This document shows, piece after piece, positions 6,231 through 6,418 of a stretch of 6,418 nucleotides of DNA. How positions within the stretch are numbered: the stretch's first letter is position 1; the number at the start of each line of letters is the position of its first letter. Source of the stretch: Terriglobales bacterium (GTDB taxonomy: Bacteria > Acidobacteriota > Terriglobia > Terriglobales > Acidobacteriaceae); NCBI GenBank assembly GCA_030043575.1, contig JASHXK010000161.1, positions 1 to 6,418 on the forward strand, written 5' to 3'. Made by a program: the position numbers and the translations under genes. The notes beneath the pieces were generated by a model that worked only from the letters and a program-made list of their open reading frames with translations, made no database searches and was not told where the DNA came from.

Positions 6231-6299
6231 TCGGTCTCCTCAGACCCGAGTAGATTGGTAGCGCGTAACGACCAAGGGCTCAGGGAGAAAGGAGACCGA
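6231..6299 (+). ncRNA. Three-tier hairpin before the IS110 transposase; candidate bridge RNA segment or 5' UTR structure
   Basis: TCGGTCTCCT (6231-6240) pairs perfectly with AGGAGACCGA (6290-6299). After a 4/4 internal loop, CCCGAG (6245-6250) pairs with CTC-A-GGG (6279-6285, bulged A). After another internal loop, TTGGT (6255-6259) pairs with ACCAA (6271-6275) around an 11-base loop. The outer stem includes the transposase ribosome binding site. Stems broken by internal loops in the 5' flank fit the bridge RNA of IS110-group elements. A translational control hairpin is the alternative. Confidence 0.4.
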
Positions 6300-6301
6300 A
6301 C

Positions 6302-6418
6302 GTGCTGATTATAGGCTGTGATTATCACCCGAGTGTGCAGCAAATCGCGTTTGTGGATACAGCAACCGGAGAGTGCCAAGAGCGACGCTTGGCGCATTGC
6401 GCCGAGGCGGAGGACTTC
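6302..6418 (+). CDS. IS110-family transposase (recombinase), 5' partial
   Basis: Only the first 39 residues are present; the frame is open to the window edge. GTG at 6302 is the start, with AAAGGAG at 6288-6294 and a seven-base spacer. The residues LIIGCDYHPS...QQIAFVDTATGECQERRL are the opening strand pair of the RuvC-like DEDD domain. Asp7 in GCDYH should be the first catalytic aspartate; the remaining acidic residues and the C-terminal serine-containing domain would lie beyond the edge (full proteins are about 300-400 aa). The enzyme excises and inserts the element through an RNA-guided recombination, with the guide encoded in the element's own flank. The ribosome binding site is buried in the 6231-6299 stem, so translation may be limited by that structure. 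The family call is confident; the group (IS110 or IS1111) cannot be decided from this piece. Confidence 0.85.
   Translation, partial: MLIIGCDYHPSVQQIAFVDTATGECQERRLAHCAEAEDF

Larger units (their letters stand above)
6183..6418 (+). mobile_element. IS110-family element, left part only
   Basis: The element is recognised from its transposase N-terminus at 6302. Its left boundary is not marked, since IS110 elements usually lack terminal inverted repeats; 6183 is only a guess, placed where similarity to the GloVer end stops. The 5' non-coding part would be about 120 bases and is highly structured. The right part lies beyond the window. Confidence 0.5.

Noticed and set aside
6092..6397. Minus-strand frame of 101 codons
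   Set aside because: It runs antisense through the terminator, the GloVer scrap and the transposase start.

Overview
The window looks like an accessory stretch of an Acidobacteriota chromosome (Terriglobia-like). This rests on protein families, not on a marker gene. It holds a GloVer-repeat secreted protein, a HAF-like repeat secreted protein, a fragment resembling acidobacterial VWFA-related proteins, an HxlR-type regulator and the start of an IS110 transposase, all typical of that phylum's paralogue-rich genomes. No housekeeping gene, tRNA or rRNA was seen.

Layout from left to right. 106-522 (+) is a small unrecognised secreted protein that may be frameshifted near its end. 665-946 (+) is a decayed C-terminal piece of a GloVer-repeat gene with two compensating one-base indels. 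988-1140 is a 153-bp MITE-like element with perfect 17-bp terminal inverted repeats. 1195-1587 (+) is the N-terminal part of a secreted VWFA-related-like protein that breaks off into an unrelated tail. 1686-2954 (-) is an intact GloVer gene with a good ribosome binding site and a consensus -10. 3435-3983 (-) is an HxlR-family repressor or activator. Between it and the next gene is an AT-rich island with a 13-bp-arm palindrome whose half-site recurs beside the HxlR gene. 4565-5707 (+) is an intact seven-repeat HAF-like secreted protein. 5784-6026 holds remnants of another HAF gene, closed by a strong intrinsic terminator at 6081-6113. 6130-6182 is the last scrap of a second GloVer gene, and it runs directly into the left flank of an IS110-family element whose transposase starts at 6302 and leaves the window at its right edge.

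The genes do not form a pathway. Two intact repeat-protein genes sit among fragments of their own paralogues, which points to repeated duplication, recombination and insertion followed by decay. The HxlR regulator is probably autoregulated, and its operator-like palindrome faces a region with no surviving target gene. The two points most worth following are the structured RNA-like segment just upstream of the IS110 transposase, where bridge RNAs of that family can lie, and the MITE-like element.
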